A stretch of DNA of 10,638 bases from Paracoccaceae bacterium. Its GTDB lineage: Bacteria; Pseudomonadota; Alphaproteobacteria; Rhodobacterales; Rhodobacteraceae. A program made the translations under genes and the position numbers. The stretch's first letter is position 1. The number at the start of each line of letters is the position of its first letter. Below are positions 1 through 6,098 of the stretch, piece by piece. The notes beneath the pieces were generated by a model. The model saw only the letters and a program-made list of their open reading frames with translations, did no database searches and had not been told where the DNA came from. The stretch spans positions 1 to 10,638 of the forward strand of contig JAESQH010000203.1 in assembly GCA_016765235.1 (NCBI GenBank), in the 5' to 3' direction.

Positions 1-402
1 GATACGGTGCGTGCATGGAAGAATAACGCGCCGTTGGTGATGTCCTCGCCTCGATTGGTTAACAACTTGTTTGCAGTGGTGTTTGCACGCGCAAGGGCCT
101 GTGGTTCGTTGTAAATTAACGGACCTGTGCAGCGGTAGGAAAACTGGCAAGACCCGTTGTAACGCTGATCCACGACGCCGCAGACGGTTGACGGGAATTG
201 GGGGGTTATTCGTACGGTTAAGGATGACTTCGCCCACTGCACGCCGCCCAGCCTCGCCTGTGCCGCGGGCCTCGAAATACATTGCTTCGGCAAGGCAGGA
301 TTGGGCGCTTGTGCCGTATCCGGATGCAACGGGTTGGGGACGGGAGCCGCAAGCGGCCAGAAATACGAGGGTGGCAACGGTAAGGGTTTGGAATAAAGTC
401 AT
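1..402 (-). pseudogene. SleB/Hydrolase_2-family cell-wall hydrolase lipoprotein, frameshifted and cut by the window edge
   Basis: This is a probable outer-membrane-anchored peptidoglycan hydrolase, readable only if two frames are joined. From the ATG at 402 the first frame gives a short signal peptide ending in the lipobox LAAC (Cys18). It continues with AEAMYFEARGTGEAG and VGEVILNR, the hallmark start of the Hydrolase_2 domain. At the C6 run (plus-strand G6, 200-205) the homology moves to the next frame. That frame reads FPSTVCGVVDQRYNGS, CQFSYRC and, near the edge, DITNGALFFHA, all typical of the same domain. Removing one C restores a continuous NNPQFPSTVCG. Both frames stay open to position 1, so the 3' end lies outside. 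Family assignment is from motif recognition. The break could be a real mutation, phase variation or a base-calling error in the homopolymer. No strong Shine-Dalgarno is seen, but a good promoter lies just upstream. Confidence 0.8.
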
Positions 403-431
403 GCGGCGTCCATCGAATATAAATCGAGGCG

Positions 432-460
432 ATTATAGGCGGTAATGTACGAGATGTGAA
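432..460 (-). promoter_or_regulatory. Promoter of the SleB-like gene
   Basis: On the minus strand TTCACA (460-455), a 17-base spacer and a perfect TATAAT (437-432) form a sigma-70-like promoter. It would start transcription near 425, about 23 bases before the hydrolase ATG at 402. A TTACCGC motif (445-439) sits one base upstream of the -10 box. This is read from the sequence and has no experimental support. Confidence 0.6.
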
Positions 461-568
461 CGCTCAGCGGCATTGGGTGTTGCTGTGGTAACATTCGCAC
501 GCAAGTAGTGGAGTAAGGGTTGCATCACAACACTTATGGTTGATTTGGCAATTTGGGAATGTTACCGC
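439..568. repeat. Three copies of a GYGGTAAcATTC-like motif in the divergent control region
   Basis: In a common orientation the copies read GCGGTAATGTAC (439-450, plus), GTGGTAACATTC (485-496, plus) and GCGGTAACATTC (568-557, minus). The second and third contain the perfect 10-base inverted pair GGTAACATTC/GAATGTTACC, about 60 bases apart. The first and third lie in promoter spacers, touching or nearly touching the two divergent -10 boxes. This layout is what one would expect of operator sites for a shared regulator. The regulator itself is not in the window. Confidence 0.45.
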
Positions 569-574
569 TAATAA
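545..574 (+). promoter_or_regulatory. Probable promoter of the exported-protein genes
   Basis: TTGGCA (545-550), an 18-base spacer and TAATAA (569-574) resemble a sigma-70-type promoter. It would start near 581, giving a leader of about 35 bases before the ATG at 616. The spacer contains GAATGTTACCGC (557-568), which directly abuts the -10 box. The -10 match is moderate. Confidence 0.45.
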
Positions 575-577
575 AAC

Positions 578-592
578 ATTGAGATGATCAAT
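578..592. promoter_or_regulatory. ATTGA-N5-TCAAT dyad at the expected transcription start
   Basis: This is a perfect 5-base inverted repeat with a 5-base centre, just downstream of the plus-strand -10 box and covering the predicted start point. It resembles an FNR/CRP-type site, but the half sites are one base closer than the usual TTGAT-N4-ATCAA. An operator role is only inference. Confidence 0.3.
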
Positions 593-615
593 TCAGTTCG
601 CGTGCGTAGGGCTAC

Positions 616-1059
616 ATGAAATATCTTTTTATAATTTTCTTATCGTTTCTTCCTATTCTTGCCTTGGCTCAGGATGAGGATCCGTTCAGCGAATGCGCTG
701 CGGTTCTTGCTGCGCCGCCCTTCGTGGATATTCTAACCAGAAATGAAGGCAATGATTTCCGCGAACTCTCTCCTCTGAAAAGCGGGCGGGCGTTACTGGG
801 GCTTGAGTGCGGAGTCGGTGAGGTGATCGAGTTTTTCGAAGGCGCGGGTTGGGAATTGCAGCAGCTCGAAGAGAATAATCTTCTCGGACCATTTGAAAGA
901 GGTGACGGTACTGCTGACTTTTATATAGATGCAGTTGCGGATTTCTGTCTTAAACGACCACCGCTGTTCGGAATATTTGATTTCAGATGCCGACCAATCG
1001 CTTCAGTTTATTTTCATGAGGGACGAATTTCCAGCCTCCATACCAGTATGTCTAAATAG
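616..1059 (+). CDS. Exported four-cysteine protein of unknown function
   Basis: This is a 147-residue protein that I do not recognise. It begins with a clear Sec signal peptide: MKY, then a hydrophobic core, ending in ALA before Gln19, so cleavage is expected after residue 18. The mature part (about 129 residues) is acidic in its first half and has four cysteines (27, 65, 111, 125), which could make two disulfides in the periplasm. The C-terminal third has DFCLKRPP, FRCRP and HEGRISS. The ATG at 616 is supported by the signal peptide and by a short AGGG (608-611) placed rather close to it. It is the first gene of a likely three-gene unit with the small ORF and the second exported protein downstream. 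Its stop codon overlaps the AGGA that could serve the small ORF. Confidence 0.72.
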   Translation: MKYLFIIFLSFLPILALAQDEDPFSECAAVLAAPPFVDILTRNEGNDFRELSPLKSGRALLGLECGVGEVIEFFEGAGWELQQLEENNLLGPFERGDGTADFYIDAVADFCLKRPPLFGIFDFRCRPIASVYFHEGRISSLHTSMSK

Positions 1060-1070
1060 GATATTAAAAA

Positions 1071-1142
1071 ATGCCAATATATATTGAATCACGAATTTTC
1101 GACATCTCAACTCTCAATTTGTTTGCCGAGCATCTAAATTGA
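1071..1142 (+). CDS. Possible 23-residue small ORF coupling the two exported-protein genes
   Basis: This small frame begins MPIYIESR and ends FAEHLN. Its ATG lies 10 bases after an AGGA (1058-1061) that overlaps the stop codon of the gene before it. Its TGA (1140-1142) overlaps the TTG start of the next gene as TTGA. The downstream TTG has no clear Shine-Dalgarno of its own, so translation of this frame could deliver ribosomes to it. It has no signal peptide or known motif. Its length is compatible with chance, and the case rests on the neat overlaps at both ends. Confidence 0.35.
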   Translation: MPIYIESRIFDISTLNLFAEHLN

Positions 1143-1861
1143 AAAACAAACTATTAGGCACGGTTTTGTTACTGAGCGTTTCGCTGTTCGATGTCGCGAT
1201 TGGCGAATCCACCGTTTATGATTCCACCAGTTTTAGACCGGCCCCATTCGTATGCCCTGTGGAGCAGTCACAAAACCTGACGCTCTATCTTGAGTTTCAG
1301 CCAAGGGCCGAAAAAGTGCGTCTAAGTATTCCGCGCGGTTATTTTGATCCGCGTTTAACTCTGCGGGATAACCGGACGCGCCGCGGGCAGGTTTTGCGTA
1401 TTCACGGCGAAACATTTGAGCCTTGGCCGCCTGAATTGTTGCCGGTAAGTAAGTCGGGACCATATGTTGGTTTATTGCTGACGGAGTATAACCCGTTGGA
1501 GCAAGTTGCCGAGAGTCTTGCCAACCTTTCGCTCGGGTATTCAATTTCTGATACGCCAGATTACAGGGTCGCAGACGCAATATTTGATCTTGAAACTCTG
1601 GTATCTGATAAGCAACCTTACAGAGACTACGATGTCTATAAAATGGATTTGTTCATCGTCAGAAACGACCTTGGTTTGATCACAGATGTGATTACTTGCA
1701 AAAAACCCGAGTCGGTTCCCTCTCCTAGCTGCCAGCAGTATATGGAATCTCCGCTGGTGGATTTCAGTTTCTACTATTCCCGCAAACTACTCGAACATTG
1801 GCAAATCCTGTCTCGTAATGCTCAGGCTTTTGTTTCTTGCATTACCACAACCCCTTCATAA
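1139..1861 (+). CDS. Second exported four-cysteine protein of unknown function, TTG start
   Basis: This is a 240-residue protein that I do not recognise. MKNK followed by a hydrophobic stretch to about residue 22 (VAIGES) looks like a Sec signal peptide, so the product is probably periplasmic. Four cysteines (39, 187, 198, 234) are placed one early and three late, and could form two disulfides. The C-terminal part has ITCKK, PSPSCQQYME and a repeated aromatic segment (VDFSFYYSRKLLEHW). The TTG is the only sensible start: the frame is open only back to 1088 without ATG or GTG, and the next Met is residue 168. It follows the first exported protein by 79 bases, with a 23-codon frame between whose stop overlaps this start. 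The general shape, a small exported disulfide protein paired with another, is seen among immunity or envelope-stress proteins, but nothing here proves that role. Confidence 0.68.
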   Translation: MKNKLLGTVLLLSVSLFDVAIGESTVYDSTSFRPAPFVCPVEQSQNLTLYLEFQPRAEKVRLSIPRGYFDPRLTLRDNRTRRGQVLRIHGETFEPWPPELLPVSKSGPYVGLLLTEYNPLEQVAESLANLSLGYSISDTPDYRVADAIFDLETLVSDKQPYRDYDVYKMDLFIVRNDLGLITDVITCKKPESVPSPSCQQYMESPLVDFSFYYSRKLLEHWQILSRNAQAFVSCITTTPS

Positions 1862-2219
1862 TAAGGCACAGGTACCGGATCGCCAATTGTGAACAACTTA
1901 CAGACTTGGGGTATAGGTAGTTACCATATTTCCAAGCTCTTTATGTAGCGCTTCAGCCATGGAGCAATTCCCTTCCTTATTCGGTATCGTAAATCTGTTC
2001 CTAAGTGCTGATGTCAAACAGGGTATCCGGGGGATTTTTGTGTTTCAATATTTTTACTGAAATAAAGATGAATTCTGTCATGACAAATGTTTCTAGAACA
2101 TCTATGTCTCATAAATCGCATGCAATTTTGGATGTTGATGTTGTTTTGCGACGGAAAAAGAGACCAACAAGAGACTGCCAACAAATTTTGTCATATTAAC
2201 ATATTGATAATAAAAGAAA
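1862..2219. other. AT-rich stretch without a convincing gene
   Basis: I see no supported coding region here. It holds a nested inverted repeat around 1904-1937 (CTTGG/CCAAG outside GGTA/TACC), a perfect palindrome TGTCATGACA (2076-2085) and TTCTAGAA (2091-2098). Short frames on both strands lack ribosome sites or recognisable motifs. The last 40 bases are very AT-rich and should contain the tRNA promoter: GATAAT at 2206-2211 is a reasonable -10, but no good -35 is placed to match it. Confidence 0.5.
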
Positions 2220-2296
2220 GGCCCCTTAGCTCAGCTGGATAGAGCATCTGCCTTCTAAGCAGAATGTCGCAGGTTCGAGTCCTGCAGGGGTCACCA
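2220..2296 (+). tRNA. tRNA-Arg, anticodon UCU, with encoded CCA
   Basis: All 77 bases fold as a cloverleaf. The acceptor stem GGCCCCT pairs with AGGGGTC (one G-U pair). The D stem is GCTC/GAGC, and the anticodon stem TCTGC/GCAGA carries the loop CTTCTAA. The T arm is GCAGG-TTCGAGT-CCTGC, followed by discriminator A and a genomic CCA. The anticodon TCT is at 2254-2256 and reads the AGA/AGG arginine codons. Starting at 2220 rather than 2221 gives the fully paired acceptor stem. The AT-rich sequence just upstream, with GATAAT at 2206-2211, probably contains its promoter, and a strong terminator follows. tRNA genes are common integration sites, but I see no repeat of its 3' end and no integrase in the window. 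Confidence 0.97.
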
Positions 2297-2322
2297 TTTT
2301 ATAATATTTTGGGAGGTGGGTT

Positions 2323-2354
2323 GGGCCGGGGAGTAACCCCCCAGCCCTGTTTTT
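2323..2354 (+). terminator. Intrinsic terminator of the tRNA gene, convergent with the nar operon
   Basis: GGGCCGGGG (2323-2331) pairs with CCCCAGCCC (2339-2347) as nine base pairs including one G-U, with a 7-base loop, followed by TGTTTTT. It is a textbook Rho-independent terminator for the plus strand. On the minus strand the same hairpin is not followed by a U run, so it may only block or stabilise the nar transcript's 3' end. Confidence 0.8.
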
Positions 2355-2369
2355 GGAAACGGGTGGGCT

Positions 2370-3182
2370 TTAGACTGCCACGGTCTCAATCGGTTTGCTC
2401 AGGTCGATACCTTTGACTTCAGCGTCATTAACCAAGCTTTGCGTGTAGGTCTGCGCGGCTTTGGCCCATGCGACTTGTTCCAGCTTTTCCATGATCTGGT
2501 GTTTCACGGCATCAAAAGGCAATTGCTGACCCATGGCTTTTTCGTCCATGCGGATGATGTGAATACCGAAACGTGTTTCCACGGGTTCGGGGTGCAGATC
2601 GCCTGCGGCCAAGATATCCAGAACCGCTTCGAATTCAGGAACCGTGTCGCCTGTGCCGATTTGGCCCAACGTGCCACCAGCATCTTTGGACGGGCAGTCA
2701 GAGTTGTTCTTGGCTATATCCGCGAAGGCTTTGCGGTTCTTCTGGATCGTCTTGATGAACTCTGTTGCATTCTTCTTGGCAACTTCGCGAGCGCCCGAAT
2801 CTTCGGGTTTCACGGCAAAAAGGATGTGGGCCGGTTGGAACAGGTTTGGCGAGCGGAAGATTTCCTTGCGGGTGTCGTAGATAAACTGACACTCGGCTGC
2901 GGAAACGGCTGGAATTTCCATCTGCTGTTCAAGCACCGCGCGGATCAGGGATTCGTCTTCGGTTTCCTGTTTGTCGCCGTCTACCATTTGTGGATCGGGC
3001 TTCAGGCCAAGACGGCCTGCCTCCTGCAACAACAGCGCACGAACAACCATCGCACGTGCGGCGGCTTTCCATGCCCAGCCGGGTTTACCCTGCGGAGCAT
3101 TGTGGTTTTGCGCCTCGGCAGCGATGGCCGACGAGGGGATGGTTTCACCATTGACGATAACGTCGGGCATTAACAGGTTCAT
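2370..3182 (-). CDS. Parvulin-type (PpiC) peptidyl-prolyl cis-trans isomerase of the nar operon
   Basis: This 270-residue protein should catalyse cis-trans isomerisation of prolyl bonds and act as a folding helper. It has an N-terminal helical part of SurA/NifM type (about 1-112), then a rotamase domain at about 115-214 and a short C-terminal helix. Residues matching the parvulin active site are visible: His119 in QPAHILF, Cys163 in SDCPS, Phe184 in VPEF and His208 in FGIHII. GGTLGQIG is also typical. No signal peptide or membrane segment is seen, so it is probably cytoplasmic, where NarGH is assembled. The ATG overlaps the narI stop as ATGA and has AAGGGG (3196-3191) 8 bases upstream. A second Met at residue 5 is less well placed. 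A ppiC-type gene directly after narI is known from Pseudomonas aeruginosa. A role in maturing the nitrate reductase is inferred from this position. Confidence 0.93.
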   Translation of the reverse strand: MNLLMPDVIVNGETIPSSAIAAEAQNHNAPQGKPGWAWKAAARAMVVRALLLQEAGRLGLKPDPQMVDGDKQETEDESLIRAVLEQQMEIPAVSAAECQFIYDTRKEIFRSPNLFQPAHILFAVKPEDSGAREVAKKNATEFIKTIQKNRKAFADIAKNNSDCPSKDAGGTLGQIGTGDTVPEFEAVLDILAAGDLHPEPVETRFGIHIIRMDEKAMGQQLPFDAVKHQIMEKLEQVAWAKAAQTYTQSLVNDAEVKGIDLSKPIETVAV

Positions 3183-3865
3183 AATTTTTTCCCCTTACGT
3201 GTGCGAACGATCTGGTAGCCCGGGCGCCATAAGTAGCGAACAGGGGCCGATAACATGTGGACCAACCGTGTGAACGGGAAGACCAGAAAGATTGTCAGAC
3301 CAAAGAAGATGTGCAGCTTGAACAGGATGTTTACGTCTTCGATGTAGCTTGCGGCATTACCGTCGAGCGTAAAGATACCACCGGCCCAGCGCATGAACTT
3401 GGTCATTTCTTCGCCGTCCAGATGCCCGAGGCTGACGATGATTGTCATTAGGCCAAGGATTACCTGAACTAGCAACATCAACAGAACTGCTGTGTCAGCA
3501 AACGAGCTGCGCGCCCGAATGCGTGCATCGAACAACCGGCGATGTGCCAGCATAAGGCCGCCTGCCAGCATCGCGATGCCAGCCGTGCCGCCTAGAACGA
3601 TGGCGATTATTTGTTTGACGGACGAAGGCACACCCAGCGCGTGCCAAACCGAGAGCGGTGTCAGAAGGCCCACCAAATGGCCGCCGAAAATCGCCAGAAC
3701 GCCGACGTGGAAAAGAACCGAGCCCAGGATCAATTGCTTGCGACGAAGCAATTGGCTGGAGCTGGATTTCCATGTGAAGGGGTCACGCTCGTAGCGAACG
3801 ATTGAACCAACCGCCAGCACTGTGAGCGCGATGTATGGGTATATACCAAATAGAAATTCATTCAT
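3179..3865 (-). CDS. narI: Respiratory nitrate reductase gamma subunit (cytochrome b)
   Basis: NarI anchors the reductase in the cytoplasmic membrane. It oxidises quinol on the outer side and passes electrons through two b-hemes to NarH. The 228-residue product is close to the usual 225 or so and shows five hydrophobic segments (about 4-24, 45-70, 85-110, 123-148, 180-200). The four axial heme ligands have the expected spacing: His53 and His63 in the second helix, His185 and His203 in the last, matching 56/66 and 187/205 of the Escherichia coli protein. The start is placed at the ATG giving MNEFLFGIYPYI. It has AGGAGA 7 bases upstream and lies 11 bases after the narJ stop. A longer frame from 3952 would overlap narJ and adds a non-homologous head. 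The stop overlaps the isomerase start as ATGA. Confidence 0.97.
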   Translation of the reverse strand: MNEFLFGIYPYIALTVLAVGSIVRYERDPFTWKSSSSQLLRRKQLILGSVLFHVGVLAIFGGHLVGLLTPLSVWHALGVPSSVKQIIAIVLGGTAGIAMLAGGLMLAHRRLFDARIRARSSFADTAVLLMLLVQVILGLMTIIVSLGHLDGEEMTKFMRWAGGIFTLDGNAASYIEDVNILFKLHIFFGLTIFLVFPFTRLVHMLSAPVRYLWRPGYQIVRTRKGKKL

Positions 3866-3872
3866 TTTTCTG

Positions 3873-3878
3873 TCTCCT
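3873..3878 (-). promoter_or_regulatory. Ribosome binding site that fixes the narI start
   Basis: AGGAGA on the minus strand lies 7 bases before the ATG at 3865 and overlaps the TAG stop of narJ. It decides for the 228-residue NarI rather than the frame extended by 29 codons, and suggests reinitiation after narJ. Confidence 0.75.
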
Positions 3879-4581
3879 ATTCGTTCATAGCAGCGGTTGG
3901 CTGCGATACTGGGATGTCCATATTTGCCAGAATATCCCGTGATACGGGGCAACCGGCGTTGGGGTCGGGGCCGAAAGTGACCTCGGCTTCCTCCCAGACA
4001 TCGTCGAGGGCTTCCAGATCTTCGGGGTTATCGTCTTTGACGCTTAGAAGTTCCTGAACCATTTCGCTTGATGCCTCGACACCTGCGAATTCAGCCAAGG
4101 AGGCCAGAACAGCGGCATAATTGCTTTCCCGGCGGTGCAGGCGTTCGGCTAAGGCGGCCATGATGTGACCAGCGTCTTCCAGCATTTCTTTAGCTTCGTC
4201 CATCGGACGGTTTGAAAGGAATTCTAGCAAGATTGGCAGATGGTCCGGCAACTCGGTGCTGACCAGATCGAAACCACCGGCACGGTAGGTTTCAAGCAGA
4301 TCAACCATTGCAGGGCCACGGTCACGGCTTTCACCATGTACGTGTTCAAACAGGTTCAGTGACAGGGTGCGCGAGCGATCGAACAGCAGAACAAACCGTT
4401 CTTGCAACTCGTATGTATCGAGCGTTTCCATGTCGCTCAGAAGTGGCTGGATTGCGGCGATGGCACCCGATGACAGGATACCGTCGCTTGCCAACGCTTC
4501 GCGAATATCCCCGATGGCGGCCTTAAGGTCGTCGGTGGGGTAGCTTAGCAAAACCGAGAGTGCTTTGAATGCAATGCTCAT
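3877..4581 (-). CDS. narJ: Nitrate reductase assembly chaperone
   Basis: NarJ is a cytoplasmic chaperone of the NarJ/DmsD/TorD type. It binds the NarG N-terminus and holds the NarGH complex until the molybdenum cofactor is inserted and NarI is joined. It is not part of the final enzyme. The 234-residue length matches the family (236 in Escherichia coli). Recognisable family segments are LLSYPTDDL (11-19), the run from RFVLLFDR to FEHVHGESRDRG (62-89) and LPDHLPILLEFL (111-122). The C-terminal part is strongly acidic (DNPEDLEALDD). The ATG overlaps the narH stop as ATGA and is preceded by an excellent AGGAGGTG (4593-4586). Its stop overlaps the ribosome site of narI. Confidence 0.97.
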   Translation of the reverse strand: MSIAFKALSVLLSYPTDDLKAAIGDIREALASDGILSSGAIAAIQPLLSDMETLDTYELQERFVLLFDRSRTLSLNLFEHVHGESRDRGPAMVDLLETYRAGGFDLVSTELPDHLPILLEFLSNRPMDEAKEMLEDAGHIMAALAERLHRRESNYAAVLASLAEFAGVEASSEMVQELLSVKDDNPEDLEALDDVWEEAEVTFGPDPNAGCPVSRDILANMDIPVSQPTAAMNE

Positions 4582-6098
4582 CGTGCACCTCCTGTTGGAA
4601 CTACGAATTTACGCGAACCGAACATCTTCTTGCCACTTGAACCGGTGGAACATCCGTTGCCATCGGTAAAGCCACATCCGCCGCGCATGTCGTAGGCATC
4701 CTCGACCTGCTCGCGGTGCGTAGTTGGTACTACGAAACGGTCCTCGTAATCTGCAATTGCCATGATTTTATACATGTCCTCGATTTCCAACGGGGTCAGG
4801 CCAACTTGTTTGGCGATGCCGTGATCGACAACGCCGTCAATGGTTTTCGCTCGCATGTAGGCGCGCATCGCCAGCATCCGTTCCAGTGCTGTGACCACAG
4901 GGGCCTCGTCACCGGCGGTTAGCATATTGGCGAGGTATTTCACCGGAATACGCAGGGATTTCACGTCTGGCATGTTGTTTTTGGACGAAATCGCACCAGC
5001 CTCGGCCGCATTCTGGATGGGGCTAAGTGGCGGGATATACCAAACCATCGGCAACGTGCGGTATTCAGGATGGAGCGGGAAGGCAATCTTCCAGTCCATC
5101 GCCATTTTCCACACAGGGCTTTTGATCGCGGAATTGATCCAAGCCTCAGGGATGCCTTCCTCGCGGGCGGCAGCCTGAACTTCGGGGTCGTTGGGGTCTA
5201 GGAACACACCCAACTGGGCGTTGTATAGTTCCTGTTCGTTCTCAACCGAAGCGGCTTGCTGGATTTTGTCTGCATCATAAAGCATCACACCCAAGTAGCG
5301 GATACGACCGACGCAGGTTTCCGAACAAACGGTCGGCAGGCCAGACTCGATACGAGGGTAGCAGAACGTGCATTTCTCGGATTTACCGGATTCCCAGTTG
5401 TAGTAGATCTTTTTGTACGGGCAGGCCGATACACACATCCGCCAACCGCGACATTTGTCTTGGTCGATCAGAACGATACCGTCTTCCTCGCGTTTGTAGA
5501 TCGCACCCGATGGGCAGGCGGCTACGCACGTTGGGTTCAGGCAGTGCTCGCAAAGGCGCGGAAGGTACATCATGAAAGTATTTTCATACTCGCCATAGAT
5601 TTCCTTCTGGATACCTTCGAAGTTGTAGTCTTTCGAACGTTTCGAGAACTCGCCACCAAGAATTTCTTCCCAGTTTGGACCCCATTCGATTTTCTCCATC
5701 CGCTCGCCAGTGATCCGTGAACGAGGGCGTGCCGTTGGGAACGCATCCATTTCAGGGGCCGACTTCAGGTGGTCGTAGTCGAAATCGAACGGTTCATAGA
5801 AATCGTCGATCTCGGGCAGGTCTGGATTGCCGAAGATATTCGCCAAAATCCGCCATTTTGCACCCTGTTTAGGGTGCAGTTTGCCGGATTTTGTCCGTGT
5901 CCAGCCACCATTCCAGCGTTTCTGGTTTTCCCAGTCTTTGGGATAACCGATGCCGGGTTTGGTCTCCACATTGTTGAACCAAGCGTATTCAACACCGTCG
6001 CGGCTGGTCCAGACGTTTTTACAAGTGACGGAGCAAGTGTGACACCCGATACATTTATCGAGGTTTAGCACCATGCCTATTTGCGCACGAACTTTCAT
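4578..6098 (-). CDS. narH: Respiratory nitrate reductase beta subunit (iron-sulfur)
   Basis: NarH carries four iron-sulfur clusters that pass electrons from NarI hemes to NarG on the cytoplasmic face of the membrane. The 506-residue protein has the full set of ligands in four groups: Cys16/19/22/26, Cys183/186/191/195, Cys216/222/226 and Cys243/246/258/262. In the third group Trp219 stands where a fourth cysteine would be (CRGWRMC), as in known NarH proteins, where this makes a [3Fe-4S] cluster. The C-terminal tail has extra cysteines in GGCGFTDGNGCS, not part of the classical set. The ATG shares one base with the narG stop (TAATG) and has AAGGAGGG upstream (6114-6107). Its TGA overlaps the narJ start. 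Confidence 0.98.
   Translation of the reverse strand: MKVRAQIGMVLNLDKCIGCHTCSVTCKNVWTSRDGVEYAWFNNVETKPGIGYPKDWENQKRWNGGWTRTKSGKLHPKQGAKWRILANIFGNPDLPEIDDFYEPFDFDYDHLKSAPEMDAFPTARPRSRITGERMEKIEWGPNWEEILGGEFSKRSKDYNFEGIQKEIYGEYENTFMMYLPRLCEHCLNPTCVAACPSGAIYKREEDGIVLIDQDKCRGWRMCVSACPYKKIYYNWESGKSEKCTFCYPRIESGLPTVCSETCVGRIRYLGVMLYDADKIQQAASVENEQELYNAQLGVFLDPNDPEVQAAAREEGIPEAWINSAIKSPVWKMAMDWKIAFPLHPEYRTLPMVWYIPPLSPIQNAAEAGAISSKNNMPDVKSLRIPVKYLANMLTAGDEAPVVTALERMLAMRAYMRAKTIDGVVDHGIAKQVGLTPLEIEDMYKIMAIADYEDRFVVPTTHREQVEDAYDMRGGCGFTDGNGCSTGSSGKKMFGSRKFVVPTGGAR

Noticed and set aside
71..445. 124-codon open frame on the plus strand
   Set aside because: It lies opposite the SleB-like hydrolase coding sequence and its own upstream region, has an arginine-rich composition typical of an antisense frame, and matches nothing recognisable.
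579..591. FNR-type box TTGAG-ATG-ATCAA
   Set aside because: The centre is one base short of the TTGAT-N4-ATCAA spacing and one half is imperfect. It is kept only as an unassigned dyad.
1898..2047. Minus-strand open stretch ending with MAEALHKELGNM, possible gene remnant
   Set aside because: It is only about 50 codons, has no start with a ribosome site except a 20-residue version at 1960, and I could not match it to any family.
2005..2199. 64-codon plus-strand frame before the tRNA
   Set aside because: It starts at GTG without a ribosome site, has no motif or signal peptide, and runs into the tRNA promoter region.
2323..2347. Hairpin as an intrinsic terminator for the nar operon (minus strand)
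   Set aside because: No U run follows on the minus strand. The U run is only on the plus-strand side, after the tRNA.
2439..3173. 244-codon plus-strand frame
   Set aside because: It is fully antisense to the well-supported isomerase gene. Similar long antisense frames occur over narH and narG and are shadows.
3866..3952. 29-codon N-terminal extension of NarI
   Set aside because: It overlaps the end of narJ, has no NarI-like sequence, and the ATG at 3865 has a good ribosome site and the normal NarI beginning.
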